Shown: piece by piece, positions 24,469 through 34,900 of the stretch | Layout: the number at the start of each line of letters is the position of its first letter | Numbering within the stretch: position 1 is the first letter of the stretch | From: Chloroflexi bacterium bin20 | GTDB lineage: Bacteria > Chloroflexota > Anaerolineae > Aggregatilineales > Phototrophicaceae | NCBI GenBank assembly: GCA_002238485.1 | Contig: MPMG01000007.1 | Location: 62,001 to 126,000, forward strand | Direction: 5' to 3' | DNA: 64,000 nt | Made by a program: the position numbers and the translations under genes | The notes under the pieces: model-generated | What the model was told of the DNA's origin: nothing | Seen by the model: only the letters and a program-made list of their open reading frames with translations | Databases searched by the model: none

Positions 24469-26496
24469 CTAGTGATTGGCGACCAGGCCGTGTTCGGCAT
24501 CCTCTTCCTGGGCGAGTCGCTGTCCGGCGCTGATGTCAACGCGGCTGAGCATGTAACCACCCAGCAGAAACAGCAGGATCAAACTCAATATCGCGGGCCG
24601 CGTGCTGCCCAGCGCAATCCCCGCAAAGGCGAAGATCAAGGGACCGATGATGGCCGCGAACTTCTCCATAATGGCATAGAAGCCGAAGAATTCGCCGCTC
24701 TTGGCTTTCGGGCACAAGCTGGCGTACAAGCTGCGGCTGAGCGCCTGGCTGCCACCCTGCACCATGGCCACCATCAACGCCAGCATCCAAAATTCGACTG
24801 TCGAATTGAGCAGAAATCCCCAGCAGGCGATGATGCCATAGACGAGCAAGGAAAGCAGAATGCTGCGCCGTGTATCCAGCCAGTTGGACAAGCCGACAAA
24901 GCGCGACTTAGCTAGCCAGGCCACAGCCAACGCCAGGACTTCAAATGCCAGGATGATGCCGGCGATAGTGGGCAGGCTGCTCTGCCGTGTGGCAACTTCT
25001 ACTTCGACCTGCGATACAGCGATAGCGCTGCGCTCGGGATCGGACGACGCATTGACGATTTCCAGCGCGTGTTCGCCTGCCGCCGCCACTTCTAGCGTGG
25101 TAGTCTCGCCGTAGCGGACCGTGCCGCCGTAGGTGTCGATGATGACAGGCTGACCGGCGGCGTCGAGCAGGGTGTCACCATCCAGCCGGATGCCGATGAG
25201 TCCGCCATCGGGCGCGCGCCGATATGTCAGCTGCACATGCTGCCCGTTGTAAAGCAAGGTCTGCGTTGCGCCAATCTCATCGCTGAGCGCATAACTCAGG
25301 TCATCGGGCACCCCGGTCAGCGCGGCTGTCAAACTGCCGATCAAGCCTTCACCGACCAGGTCAGCGCCGGGGAAGGTGAGCGCCCGCCAATTGCCAGCGG
25401 CTTTATAATCGCCACGATCCAGCGCATAACTGCCTTCGCCGACGCGCGTATTCATGCTCAGGTAGGGCAGGGGCTGCGCGCCACTGACATCCGCGGGCAA
25501 CGATGCAGCCAAGCCCAAGCCCAACACGGGCAGCGCGATGGCGTTAATGAGGATGAAAGCCAGATAAAAGGGCGCGCGCGAATCGTTGTGTGCCGGCAAA
25601 CGCCCAAAGATGATGCTGAACGGGATGCCCGCGAATTGCACCAGCAAGATCGCCAGCACCAGCTCAGTCAACTCAAAACCCAGCTCTGCTCCATATATCG
25701 CCGCAACCGCGATGATCGTGCCGATGGCATCGTTGTATATCAGGAACGCTACCAGATACTTGAAGAGTTCGCGGTACTTGCGGATGTTGCCGAAGGTCGT
25801 GCGCAGGCGCTTGATGCTGGCGCCCAGCACAGTGTCGTCTATCAAGGCTGCTCCGAGAGAGGGCGGCTCGGGCACGCGGCGCAAGAGAGGCAAGGAAAAA
25901 ACCAGCCACCAAACAGCTACGCTCAAGAAGGACAGGCGCAACCCGGCGTTTTCAAAGAGGCTATCGGGGATGAAAAAATACATGGCCACATTGATCGCCA
26001 GCAGCAATCCGCCGCCCAAATAGCCCAGCGCATATCCGCGCGTGGAAACCCAGTCGCGGTCTTGCGGGCGCGCCACATGCGGCAACAGCGCGTCATAAAA
26101 CACGATGGAACCGCCGAAGCCGATGCGTCCCAAAACAAAAACCAGCGAAGCCAGCAGCCAGTCGCCCGTATTGACGAAGACCAGCAGACCCGTGCCGACA
26201 ACGCCCAAGCCGACAAATATGGACAAAAATCGTTTCTTGTTGCGCATCACATCGGAGACTGTGCCCAGGATGGGTGACAAGATCGCCAACACAAAAAGCG
26301 AAAAACTGATCGTAAGCGACCAATAAGCGGTGGCGGTGGCTTCGCTGGGGAGCGTGCTGCCGGCGACTGTGCTGTAATAGATGGGCAGCAGGCTGGCGAG
26401 GATGGTTGTGGCAAAAGCGCTGTTCGCCCAATCGTACATCGCCCAGGCATTGATGCATCGCTTGTAACTGGCTTCGTCTCGCGCTGCAACTGCCAT
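24469..26496 (-). CDS. UMF1/Atg22-like MFS transporter with large insert
   Basis: A 675-residue transporter with about 12 membrane segments. RCINAWAMYDWANSAFATTI is the characteristic UMF1 opening. Roughly 170 residues, about 335 to 507, interrupt the hydrophobic pattern with a polar, beta-rich stretch (SMNTRVGEGSYALD ... TTTLEVAAAGEHALEIVN) predicted to be extracytoplasmic. The protein's ends are otherwise intact, and AREAKSGEFFGFYAIMEKFA-type helices follow. The start is the ATG at 26496 after AAGAAGG. The substrate is unknown; UMF1 members are often annotated as amino-acid or sugar exporters. Confidence 0.85.
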   Translation of the reverse strand: MAVAARDEASYKRCINAWAMYDWANSAFATTILASLLPIYYSTVAGSTLPSEATATAYWSLTISFSLFVLAILSPILGTVSDVMRNKKRFLSIFVGLGVVGTGLLVFVNTGDWLLASLVFVLGRIGFGGSIVFYDALLPHVARPQDRDWVSTRGYALGYLGGGLLLAINVAMYFFIPDSLFENAGLRLSFLSVAVWWLVFSLPLLRRVPEPPSLGAALIDDTVLGASIKRLRTTFGNIRKYRELFKYLVAFLIYNDAIGTIIAVAAIYGAELGFELTELVLAILLVQFAGIPFSIIFGRLPAHNDSRAPFYLAFILINAIALPVLGLGLAASLPADVSGAQPLPYLSMNTRVGEGSYALDRGDYKAAGNWRALTFPGADLVGEGLIGSLTAALTGVPDDLSYALSDEIGATQTLLYNGQHVQLTYRRAPDGGLIGIRLDGDTLLDAAGQPVIIDTYGGTVRYGETTTLEVAAAGEHALEIVNASSDPERSAIAVSQVEVEVATRQSSLPTIAGIILAFEVLALAVAWLAKSRFVGLSNWLDTRRSILLSLLVYGIIACWGFLLNSTVEFWMLALMVAMVQGGSQALSRSLYASLCPKAKSGEFFGFYAIMEKFAAIIGPLIFAFAGIALGSTRPAILSLILLFLLGGYMLSRVDISAGQRLAQEEDAEHGLVANH

Positions 26497-26619
26497 TGTC
26501 TTGACCCTTCTTGCGGTTAGATCGCACGGCGTTTTTGCCTGCGATGATTGACATATTCTACCCAATATCGCCGCCGCGGATACATAGCCAATCTGTTGGC
26601 GCGCTGCGGCCGCCCAATA

Positions 26620-26648
26620 TTGATAAGACCAGCGCATTGCTGTAGGCT
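26620..26648 (+). promoter_or_regulatory. promoter giving a predicted leaderless mRNA
   Basis: TTGATA (26620-26625), 17 bases, TAGGCT (26643-26648). The expected transcription start about seven bases on coincides with the ATG at 26655, and no ribosome-binding site is seen. Confidence 0.45.
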
Positions 26649-26654
26649 GGGCGC

Positions 26655-27821
26655 ATGTTTCGTACGCGCAACCCCCAGCTCGGTTTGTTCATGACCCTGG
26701 CGCTGGCTGCTTTTGCGGCGCTGACAGCTTTTTCAGACGTGGCTTCGCTGCTGTGCATCGCCCTGGCGAGCGGCGGCATGTACCTGTTTTGCCATCGGCG
26801 CTATGGACGCCTGGGCGCGTTGCTTGCGGGACTGGTTTATGCCTATAGTCCTCACGTGCTGTTGGTGCGGGGAGATTGGCGCGAACTGCTGGCGCTGGCG
26901 CTGCTGCCGCTTTTGCTTTGGCGCGTCGATGCCCTGCGCGACAAGCCCATCGGCCTCAGTTTCTTGCCAGTTTGTCTGCTGCAAGCTGCGCTGCTGGCCG
27001 CGCATGCGTCGTCGATTTGGCTGACTCTGCTGGCTGTTGGTTGGGTCTGCTTTGAAATGACAATCCAGCATATCAATCGCGAGTCGAGCCGGCTGCGCGC
27101 GCGTCCCGGTCTGATTGCGCTGCTGGCGCTGCTGTTGGGCATGGCAGCTGGCGCGCCGTTGGTCCCAATGGAAACGCCCGGAATTGCACACGAGCTTGTC
27201 CCGCTTGATGTCCTGCTGTCGCCGCCAGCGCTAGACTCGAGCGTGCCGCCGCCAGCCGATCTGCCGCCCAGTCTGGGTTTGGCGCAGTGGACGCTGGCCC
27301 TGCTCGGCGCTGCGGCCGCCCTTGGCTTGTATGTTCGTGGTTATCGCACGCGCCATCCCAATACATTCTTGGGCACGGCTTTCTTCGCGCTCGCTGCTTT
27401 GGGTTTGCTGGCCTGGGTGCAGACGCCAGCGTATGCTGCCATTGCCGTCAGTTTGGCTTGTTTGGCCGCTGCGAATGGCATCGGACTGACGCGACTGCCT
27501 GCGCGTTTTCAATCCAGCATCATCGCTTTGGTCGTGGCGCTGCCCATCATCAGCATCATTCCCCTGTTGGCGGCGCCCGCTGGCGAAGAGACCGCGACCG
27601 ATTCGCTGGATCTGTTGCTGTCGCTGGATGCCACTGCCGGATTGTCATTGCTGGCTCTGGCTGGCGCGCTGGTCCTGTCTCTGCGCATGGGCCCTGCCCA
27701 ACTGCCACCGCCTGCCTACTGGGTATCGCTGCCCTTGACGCGCTCGGTCGTCATCGGGGTCCTGGCGGGTGGCGCGTTGGCGCTGTCTGTGTGGCTGATT
27801 ACGCATTCGTTTTACGCTTGA
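26655..27821 (+). CDS. polytopic membrane protein, PTPS-related-like
   Basis: A 388-residue protein with about nine hydrophobic segments. AGLVYAYSPHVLLVRGDWRELLALALLPLLLW resembles the N-terminal part of the large 'membrane protein 6-pyruvoyl-tetrahydropterin synthase-related' family seen in Chloroflexota and relatives. This protein is much shorter than those (often 700 or more residues). A glycosyltransferase-C-like role can be considered, but I see no catalytic Asp pair of that type. No further function is supported. Confidence 0.65.
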   Translation: MFRTRNPQLGLFMTLALAAFAALTAFSDVASLLCIALASGGMYLFCHRRYGRLGALLAGLVYAYSPHVLLVRGDWRELLALALLPLLLWRVDALRDKPIGLSFLPVCLLQAALLAAHASSIWLTLLAVGWVCFEMTIQHINRESSRLRARPGLIALLALLLGMAAGAPLVPMETPGIAHELVPLDVLLSPPALDSSVPPPADLPPSLGLAQWTLALLGAAAALGLYVRGYRTRHPNTFLGTAFFALAALGLLAWVQTPAYAAIAVSLACLAAANGIGLTRLPARFQSSIIALVVALPIISIIPLLAAPAGEETATDSLDLLLSLDATAGLSLLALAGALVLSLRMGPAQLPPPAYWVSLPLTRSVVIGVLAGGALALSVWLITHSFYA

Positions 27822-27910
27822 GCCTGATTTGCTGCTCAATTGAATTAATCTCCTCAATCGAGATGGAGGGAAAGGCCCAGTGGGGTAAATATGGTTGTTG
27901 CCTGGCGAGC

Positions 27911-29392
27911 CTAATAGCCGCCGCTGGGGTCTGGGTAGGCGTGGCCGCCGCCAAAGCTGAAAGACGGCGTGGGCGTTGCGCGAGCGGGCAGCGGCGCCTG
28001 ATAGTCGATTGGCAACGAGCCGATCACAGATTGCGTCGTCAGCGTAAACAGCGCCATCCAGCCGATGGCATCAGCCGCCTGCACCTTGACCCAGGGGCTG
28101 TATGGGCTGCGCGCCAGCAATTTGGTTTCGGTGCCAAAAGGCAGCGTGCGCAGGATCTGGAATGCTGTATCGGGCGCAGCGCGCAGATTGCCGCCTGCAG
28201 CCACATTGACGACAGCGCGGTTGGCATGGACGCCCAGGCGCTGGGGTGGTGGCGGCGCATCATCATACACCTGCGCGATTTCGTCCAGATTCTTCGCCAG
28301 CAATCCTGCGCTCATCCAGCCCATTTCGCCATTGCCCAGACGGATGTGCAGCCACTCGCCATTGCTGCTGATGCCCAGCACGCTCATGGTTTCGCCGGCT
28401 GGCACCAGGTAGAGCAGCCGCCCGTTGATATCCGGCGCCGCCCGCATGTTGACGCCGCCCTGCGTCTGCGCATAGCCAGGTTGCGGGATGGGCAGGGGGC
28501 GCGCAAACAACTCAATTGGCAGGTCTTCTATAGCCGCATAGTCCAGCAATCTCGCTTCGCCGGGCAAGTCTGAAGGCGTCGTCCAGTCGCCTGCTGCATA
28601 GGCCAGGCTGGCTTGTGTGCCCACGACCAATTGCAGGGCGCGCGCGCCGACGCTCAGGCGGGCGCCCCCCTCGATGACGACGAAATGACTGCTCTGGGCT
28701 TGCGTCATGACGATGAGCGTGCCATTGATCGCAGTTGCCACGCCATTGATGTCCAGTCGCGCTGTCTGTCCATAGCGGCTCTGCACGACCAGCGCGCCAA
28801 CAGGCGGCAATGCAGCGCAATCTGCACTTGTCGGTCCGCTTTCGATTGTCAATGCGCGCCAGTGGTCGCCGCTGGACAGGTTGCGCAGCTCTGCCTCGCC
28901 GATGATCAACGCATCCGCCAGCAGATTCTGCGCCATCCGCAGCCACACCAAGCCAATGCCCGCATCCAGCGAAAATGGCGGCGTGCGCAAAAGGTCAATG
29001 CTGTTGGCAGCTATTTGCCTGCCGGGCGCGATATCTAGGCTCGGTCCGCCGTTGCAGATCGTGCCGCTTTCTGCCGCCAGGCAAACGTCACTGGCAGCTG
29101 TGTAGTGTTTCAGCAGCGCCGCTCGGCAGGTATCGTCATCCAGGCTGACTTCATCCGTGCTTGCGCTTGCCATTTGCGCAGTTGGCGCGGCACGCACCAC
29201 CGTGGGCACACGGGTCATCTGGGCGGTCGGCGTCACCACGATGACGCGAGGGACGGCTGTCGGGATGGGACTTGCTGAAGGCGCTGAACAGCCGACCAGC
29301 GCCAGCACGAGCGGCATCAGCCAACCGAGACGCGAGGCGCTGCGCCAGTGAAGGTACATGCCGGCATTGCGGCGCGACAGGCTAGCTGCCAC
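27911..29392 (-). CDS. lipoprotein with bacterial SH3 domains
   Basis: A 493-residue exported protein. A lipobox is visible (LVLALVGCSAP), followed by a Pro/Thr-rich spacer. A central domain of about 250 residues (ICNGGPSLDIAPGRQIAANS ...) has no family that I recognise. Two SH3b modules follow: GVNMRAAPDINGRLLYLVPAGETM and GGNLRAAPDTAFQILRTLPFG, each with the WLHI/WVKV and GW motifs. The start may be the GTG at 29392, which overlaps the peroxiredoxin stop by 11 bases, or the ATG at 29359. It is one of three SH3b proteins in the window, probably acting on the cell envelope. Confidence 0.82.
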   Translation of the reverse strand: MAASLSRRNAGMYLHWRSASRLGWLMPLVLALVGCSAPSASPIPTAVPRVIVVTPTAQMTRVPTVVRAAPTAQMASASTDEVSLDDDTCRAALLKHYTAASDVCLAAESGTICNGGPSLDIAPGRQIAANSIDLLRTPPFSLDAGIGLVWLRMAQNLLADALIIGEAELRNLSSGDHWRALTIESGPTSADCAALPPVGALVVQSRYGQTARLDINGVATAINGTLIVMTQAQSSHFVVIEGGARLSVGARALQLVVGTQASLAYAAGDWTTPSDLPGEARLLDYAAIEDLPIELFARPLPIPQPGYAQTQGGVNMRAAPDINGRLLYLVPAGETMSVLGISSNGEWLHIRLGNGEMGWMSAGLLAKNLDEIAQVYDDAPPPPQRLGVHANRAVVNVAAGGNLRAAPDTAFQILRTLPFGTETKLLARSPYSPWVKVQAADAIGWMALFTLTTQSVIGSLPIDYQAPLPARATPTPSFSFGGGHAYPDPSGGY

Positions 29393-29849
29393 TGCGCGCC
29401 AGGAACTTCAGCGCCTTTTCGATGCTTTTCTTGGGGCTGATCTTCACCTGCGCATCCAGCACCTTGCCATCTTCGCCGATGATCCAATGCGAGCGGATGA
29501 CGCCCATGTACTTCTTGCCGTACATCAACCGTTCGCCCCAAGCTCCCCAGGCTTCCAGGACTTGGTGGTCCCGGTCAGAAAGCAGGTCGTAGCCAAGCTC
29601 CTCTTTGTCGATCCACTTCGCCAACGCGGCCGGTTCGTCCGGGCTGAGCCCCAGCACAACCGCGTCTGCTGTCTCGATCTGGGCGAAGTTGTCTCGGAAG
29701 CCGCAAGCCTGCACCGTGCAACCCGATGTGCCGGCTTTGGGATAGGCGAAGAGCAAAACGTTCTTGCCACGATAATCGCTGAGCCTGACTGCCTCGCCAT
29801 GTTGGTTCTTCAATACAAAGTCGGGCGCTATATCGCCTGCGCTGGGCAT
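29382..29849 (-). CDS. Bcp-type peroxiredoxin
   Basis: A 155-residue peroxidase with the canonical AGTSGCTVQACGFRD active site. The peroxidatic Cys is in GCT and the resolving Cys five residues later. FVLKNQHGEAVRLSDYRGK and SHWIIGEDGKVLDAQVK are family typical. It reduces peroxides with thioredoxin or a similar donor. It overlaps the SH3b lipoprotein gene and sits 34 bases after a gene of unknown function. It is a paralogue of 23968-24450. Confidence 0.9.
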   Translation of the reverse strand: MPSAGDIAPDFVLKNQHGEAVRLSDYRGKNVLLFAYPKAGTSGCTVQACGFRDNFAQIETADAVVLGLSPDEPAALAKWIDKEELGYDLLSDRDHQVLEAWGAWGERLMYGKKYMGVIRSHWIIGEDGKVLDAQVKISPKKSIEKALKFLARSGS

Positions 29850-29883
29850 GTCAATGTCCTTTCGCCGCAGTCATGGATAGCCA

Positions 29884-30987
29884 TCATTCTAGCGCAGAAT
29901 CTCTTGCCAGTGGCATACCGCATCGCCGCTGATTGATGAGTTGCCGCGCCATATCGATGCCCAGCCACATGGTCGCGGTGGCTTGCGCCGGCATGCGCAG
30001 ATGCAGATCGGGCGGGAAGTGCCCCAGAAAGGCTTCGTCATTGGCGATCGGCGCGCGGACTATGCTGCCTTCTTGTGTCTCGGCGGCTGTTCGCAAGGGT
30101 ATATCGCTTTCGGGAGCGGTGATGCGCGCGTGCCAGGCTGGATCGTGTATCAGCAGCAGCGTGCTGATCTCCGGGCGCAATGTCAGCAGATTGATGATGA
30201 TGCCAGAAGCGTACAAACCGGCTTCGCCCGCCGCTATCCGTTCATTCAGGTATTGCAGCGCCGGCTCTGCATAGAAGAAGTCCCAACGCGCTGGATTGCG
30301 CACTTCGGGCAAGCCAAACAACTCTTCGAGAAACTCGCGAAAGACCTGATGCCTGACGCTCCATTCGCGCTGGTCCTGGAAACCGCTAGTAGTCGGACAG
30401 AACATCATGGCGGGCAGCACATGGAACATCCCGCTGTCGTAGGCGGTATGTTGAGAGCGCCGCGCCATGATGGCTTTGTAGACGCCGGCATCGTTGAAGA
30501 CCGTCAATGTGCCGATGCCGAGGGCGGCGCTGCGCTTGATGCCCCGCAGCAGGGCGTCTTCGGGCGGGACATGCCGGTGATAGGCGCTGCGTGATGGCGC
30601 GCGCATCCAGCCCTGCTCGGCGGCATGACGCAATTCTCGTTCCAGCGCGGCGGAGGTGGCCAGCATGTCAAAATAGCTGCCCAGCGCTCCCCGCAGACGC
30701 AGCGGCTTCTGGCGAATCTGCTTCAGTGTAAAGGTCTCGCCACCGAACAGATGTGGCTTGCTATTCTGCAAATCGTGCAAGTATGCGTAATCGTAGCTGG
30801 CGAAGTCGCGCGCCTCGGGCCTTGGCACGCTTGGATCAAGCAGGCTGTCGACATCGTCAACCTGCCAGGTTTCGGGATATAGGACTGTCACAGGATGCTC
30901 TATGCCGCCGCGCTCAAAAGGTTGGCACTGGTACATGTGTTGCAGATAATCGGTCAGGTTCTTGTAATCACGGCTGTCGATAACCAT
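29884..30987 (-). CDS. protein with Nudix-box-like motif, unknown
   Basis: A 367-residue soluble protein. No domain is identified for sure. Residues near 215-227 read HQVFREFLEELFGLPE, which is close to a Nudix box (REUxEExGU) but has one extra residue before the final Gly. The preceding FHVLPAMMFCPTTSG and the following RNPARWDFFYAEP would be the neighbouring strands of such a fold. Without the expected G-x5-E start the catalytic metal site is doubtful. The ATG at 30987 is chosen, as the frame further 5' runs into the neighbouring gene. It lies eight bases from the membrane-protein gene upstream and is probably cotranscribed with it. Confidence 0.6.
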   Translation of the reverse strand: MVIDSRDYKNLTDYLQHMYQCQPFERGGIEHPVTVLYPETWQVDDVDSLLDPSVPRPEARDFASYDYAYLHDLQNSKPHLFGGETFTLKQIRQKPLRLRGALGSYFDMLATSAALERELRHAAEQGWMRAPSRSAYHRHVPPEDALLRGIKRSAALGIGTLTVFNDAGVYKAIMARRSQHTAYDSGMFHVLPAMMFCPTTSGFQDQREWSVRHQVFREFLEELFGLPEVRNPARWDFFYAEPALQYLNERIAAGEAGLYASGIIINLLTLRPEISTLLLIHDPAWHARITAPESDIPLRTAAETQEGSIVRAPIANDEAFLGHFPPDLHLRMPAQATATMWLGIDMARQLINQRRCGMPLARDSALE

Positions 30988-30994
30988 AGATTTC

Positions 30995-31936
30995 TTAGCC
31001 CCTTCGCTCTGCCAGCCGCGCAGCCAGCCAAAGCAGCCCATCTGCCGCGAGGCCTTGCGCCAGCGCCAGGCAGAGCAAGGCCAGTCCGATTCCCGCGCTA
31101 CCCGGCACACTCGACCAAAACTCGCCCAGATTGCTCAGCTGTCCGAGGCTCAATCCCCAGTCGCCCAGCGCACTGTAAAAAAGCTGCCAGGCAAACTGCG
31201 CCTCGCCGGGTATTTGCAGCCAGACGAAATTGAATTGCAAGCTGCCCGCGACCACCAATATCAACTGCGCCGAAATGATAAAAATTTGCGCCAGCGCAGC
31301 AAACAAGCGCTCGCGGATGAGCACCGATAGCAGAATGCCCAGCGCCGCGCCCAGCCCGATTGCGCAAAAGGGCTGCAAAAGCAGCGCCGCTATGGTCGCC
31401 GCGATCAATGGCAGCGCTTGCCAGGTATCCGGCAGAGGTGGCAGCGCTTGCAGCGCCAGCATGGAGCTGTGATGCCCGCCAAAAGCCGACAAATCGACCC
31501 ACATGCCGAGGCAATAGAACAGCCGCAGGAGCAGGATCGCCGTGATGGGCGCGCGCAAACGAAGCAGAATGCCCAGCCAGCGCATGCGCAGCGCCAGCGT
31601 CAGGCCCGTTTCAGTCGCGCGCAGGCTGTCCCAGGTTTTGCGGCTTCGCTGCCCGCTCGCTGTGGCGCCGCCCAGCACAAATGCCAGCACCCACGTTCCC
31701 ATTTGCAGCGCCAGGGTGGGCAATTGGCTGCTCCGCCAGATGCGCCTGCCGATGTTGGCATCGGCCGGACTGTGCGCTTCTATGTACAGTGCCGCAATGC
31801 CAATCGCCAACAGCCAGCCGGTCACTTGCAGCAGCGTGCTGCGTCCGCTGCCCGGTTTTGCCAGCTGATACCGCAGCAGCGCGCTGTCTCGCCGCGCCCA
31901 GTCTGGCAGCAGCCAGTCGCGCAGCTTTTTATCCAT
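30995..31936 (-). CDS. ABC-2-permease-like membrane protein
   Basis: A 313-residue polytopic protein with six or seven membrane segments (LLQVTGWLLAIGIAALYI, LALQMGTWVLAFVLG, LLQPFCAIGLGAALGILLSVL and LFAALAQIFIISAQLILV among them). The organisation and Trp-rich ends suggest an ABC-2-type permease, but no ATP-binding gene lies with it and the pattern of conserved charge is weak. The start overlaps addA by eight bases. By context only, it may be a later addition to the addAB operon. Confidence 0.55.
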   Translation of the reverse strand: MDKKLRDWLLPDWARRDSALLRYQLAKPGSGRSTLLQVTGWLLAIGIAALYIEAHSPADANIGRRIWRSSQLPTLALQMGTWVLAFVLGGATASGQRSRKTWDSLRATETGLTLALRMRWLGILLRLRAPITAILLLRLFYCLGMWVDLSAFGGHHSSMLALQALPPLPDTWQALPLIAATIAALLLQPFCAIGLGAALGILLSVLIRERLFAALAQIFIISAQLILVVAGSLQFNFVWLQIPGEAQFAWQLFYSALGDWGLSLGQLSNLGEFWSSVPGSAGIGLALLCLALAQGLAADGLLWLAARLAERRG

Positions 31937-34900
31937 GATCAGCGATTGCTTCGCTCAACGTGGCTTCCAGGCGCTCCAGTTCGACTTGGCAGTCGGCATA
32001 GTCCAACTGGACCGTACGGTTGTGGCGCAAGAAATGCACATAAGTCCGCGGTGGCTCGCCCAGACCCAGCTGCTCTTGAACCGCCGCCGCGTATACGCCC
32101 AGCTGCAGTCGATACTGGCGCGCGTGACTCCGCCAATTGCCGCCGACATCACCCGTCTTGTAATCAATGATGCGCCAGACGCCATCTGCCCCCAGCAGCA
32201 GCACATCCATTGCGCCGTGAATCACGCGGTCCCGCCAGAGCAAGATGAAAGGCAGCTCTGTGAAAACGGGTCGGCTTTCGACGCGCGCCTGCTTGATCCA
32301 GCCGCAGACTTCGCTGCGAGCATACTTGTCCAGCAAGCGCCGAACATTTTCCAGAACGCCAGCAAGCGCCGTGGCATCGGATACGCCGCGCTGCCAGGCG
32401 ACTGCCTCTATCAACTCGTCGGTCGGTTCTTGCTGCAGCTGAAAAGCCTTCTGACGCAGCAATTCATGCACGATCGCGCCGATCTGCCGTTGCGATACGC
32501 GTCGCGCCCGCAACTTGAGCGGAACTGTTCGCGGTGGCAGGTCATGCAGCGCCTTCTCGCGGAAGCGCAAACCCGCTTCGTGCCGCTTTTTTGCATCTGT
32601 GCCAAAACGAAATCTGCCGAGGTCCGCCAATTGCGTAACCGAAATGTGGCTGGGCGGCGCGGGGGAGTCGGGCAGCCTTTGCAACAAAGGCGGCAGCTGC
32701 GGAGGATAGGCGCTGGCTTCGGCATGGAAGTTCCACATATCGGCGACAGGCTGCCTTGTGCGGTACAAGAGCGCTGCATCAATCGGTCTGTCGGGCATGG
32801 CGATGCGCAGTGGATGCCCAGCCCAGGACACCATCTTCGCTTCTTTGCGCCGGAGCTCTTCCAGGTCGAGCGTCTTGAGCAGCTGTCCCAGCCAGCCGCT
32901 CGCGTTCCACAAGCCACTTTTGTCCAGCGATACCGCGCCGCTGATGAGCAGGTAATCCTGTGCTCGCGTCGCCGCAACATACAAAAGGCGCTTGGCTTCG
33001 GCTGCTTCTTTCATGCCCTGCATGGCTGAATTTCGCTCGTGCGCGAAGCCGCTTTCGTACCGGTTGCTTTCGGTATAGAAGACCTTGCAGCTCAGTCCGC
33101 GCTGGGCATCCGCGAGCAGCATGGGCGAGCCGTGGGGTCTCTTCCACGAGGCATCAGCCAGGATGACCATGGGGAATTCCAAACCCTTGCTGGCGTGCAC
33201 AGTCATCAATCGGACGGAGTCATCGGCCTCCAGCAGCGCCTCGCCCTCGCGCGCTTCGCGGGTGCTCAGGTCGCTGAGGTATTGCGAGAAATCGCTCAGC
33301 GAATTCTTGCCGCTGTCGTCGGCCAGCTGCAGCAGTTTTTCGATATTGCCGCGCCGCCGGTCGCCATCGGGCAAGCCGGTCAAGATAGCCAGATAATGGG
33401 TTGCCGCCAGCGCATGCCGAAGCAACTGGGGTATCGAAACGCGGCCAGCCATTTGCCTCAATTCGTCAAGGGCATCCTGCGCATGCTGCAGCCGCGGCAG
33501 ATCGTCCGCCGATACGCCCGTGCAAGTGTCATCCGCCATTTGCAGCGCCGTCCACAGCGGCAGTGGCACATCGCTTTCATCCGTCATCAGGCGCAGCGCC
33601 AGCAGCAGATCATCGCTGAAGGCAAACATGGGCGAGCGCAGCACCGCCGCCAGCGACAGATTGTCGGCCGGGTTGTGCAAAGCGCGCAGCAGATCCAACA
33701 AATCCCAGACTTCTTGACGGTCGAAGTAGCCGCGGCCAGCCAAGGTCAGAAAAGGGATGCCCCTGGCTTTGAAGACATCTTCGTACAGGGTAACTTTGCT
33801 CAACGCGCGGAAAAGAATCGCTATATCGCCATAGCGAATGGGACGCCAGCAGTCCCGTTGCCGATCATGGACTTGGCGCTCTTGCGCGACTATTTCGTGG
33901 ATGCGCTGCGCGTGCTCGCCGGCTTCCCAGCGGCGCATGTCATCGGCGGTGTAATTCTGTTTGCGTCCGCGCTTGTTCTTCTTGTATTCGCCATATTCAT
34001 CGCGAATGCCCTTGTCCAGCAGCAGCAATTCCAGCGCAGCGCCCTCTGGCGCAGCCTGGCGAAACGCGCGCATGGGCTGGTCGAATACGACTTCATATTG
34101 GCGCGCCGGGCTGTCCAGGTCGCGTGTGAGCAGGCGACTGAAGAGCGCATTGAATTGCTCGACCAGCGGACGATGCGCCCGGAATGAAGTCGAAAGCGGC
34201 AATTCGAGACCCTGCGCCCGCCCGGCGATTTGCCCGCGCACGCGCTCAAAGACGCTGACATCCGCGCCGCGAAATTGATAGATGCTCTGCTTGGGGTCGC
34301 CCACCACGAAGAGCGAACCGCCACGACGCAGATCCGCCAGCGACTGGATGATCTGCCATTGCGCGCGGTTGGTGTCTTGAAATTCGTCCACCAGCAGGTG
34401 CTTGAATTCAGACCCGCGATAGCGCGCCTGCACCGGATCATTTTGCAGCAGCTCGGCCGCCAGCCATTCCAGATCGCTGAAATCGAGCAGCGCCCGATCG
34501 CGCTTCATGGCTGCATAACGTTGCCGCACACGTTGAAACAGTCTATCCCAAAGCACGAGGGCGTCGGCTGTGGCGCGGTCCAGCTCGTCGGGCCGATTCC
34601 CGGTGATTGCGAGTGCAGCCTTGATTCGTTCGCGCAAGTTTCGTAGCGTTTTTGCCGCCTGCGCTTTTGCTTCTTTCCCGCCCCAGGCTTTCGCCGAGCC
34701 GATGTTGCGGACGGCGCCTTCGCGATGGCATTCTTCCATCAGCCGATGCACAGTCTGCGCGTCGCTCGCAGTTTTGATGCGGCGCAGGTAGTCGTCGTAT
34801 TGACGGACCAGGTCCGTCAACTTGTCATCGACTGTCGGTAGAGTCAATTCTGTCTGGGCGATTACTTCTTTGGCGCGCAGCAGCCGGTCGCGAGCTTCCA

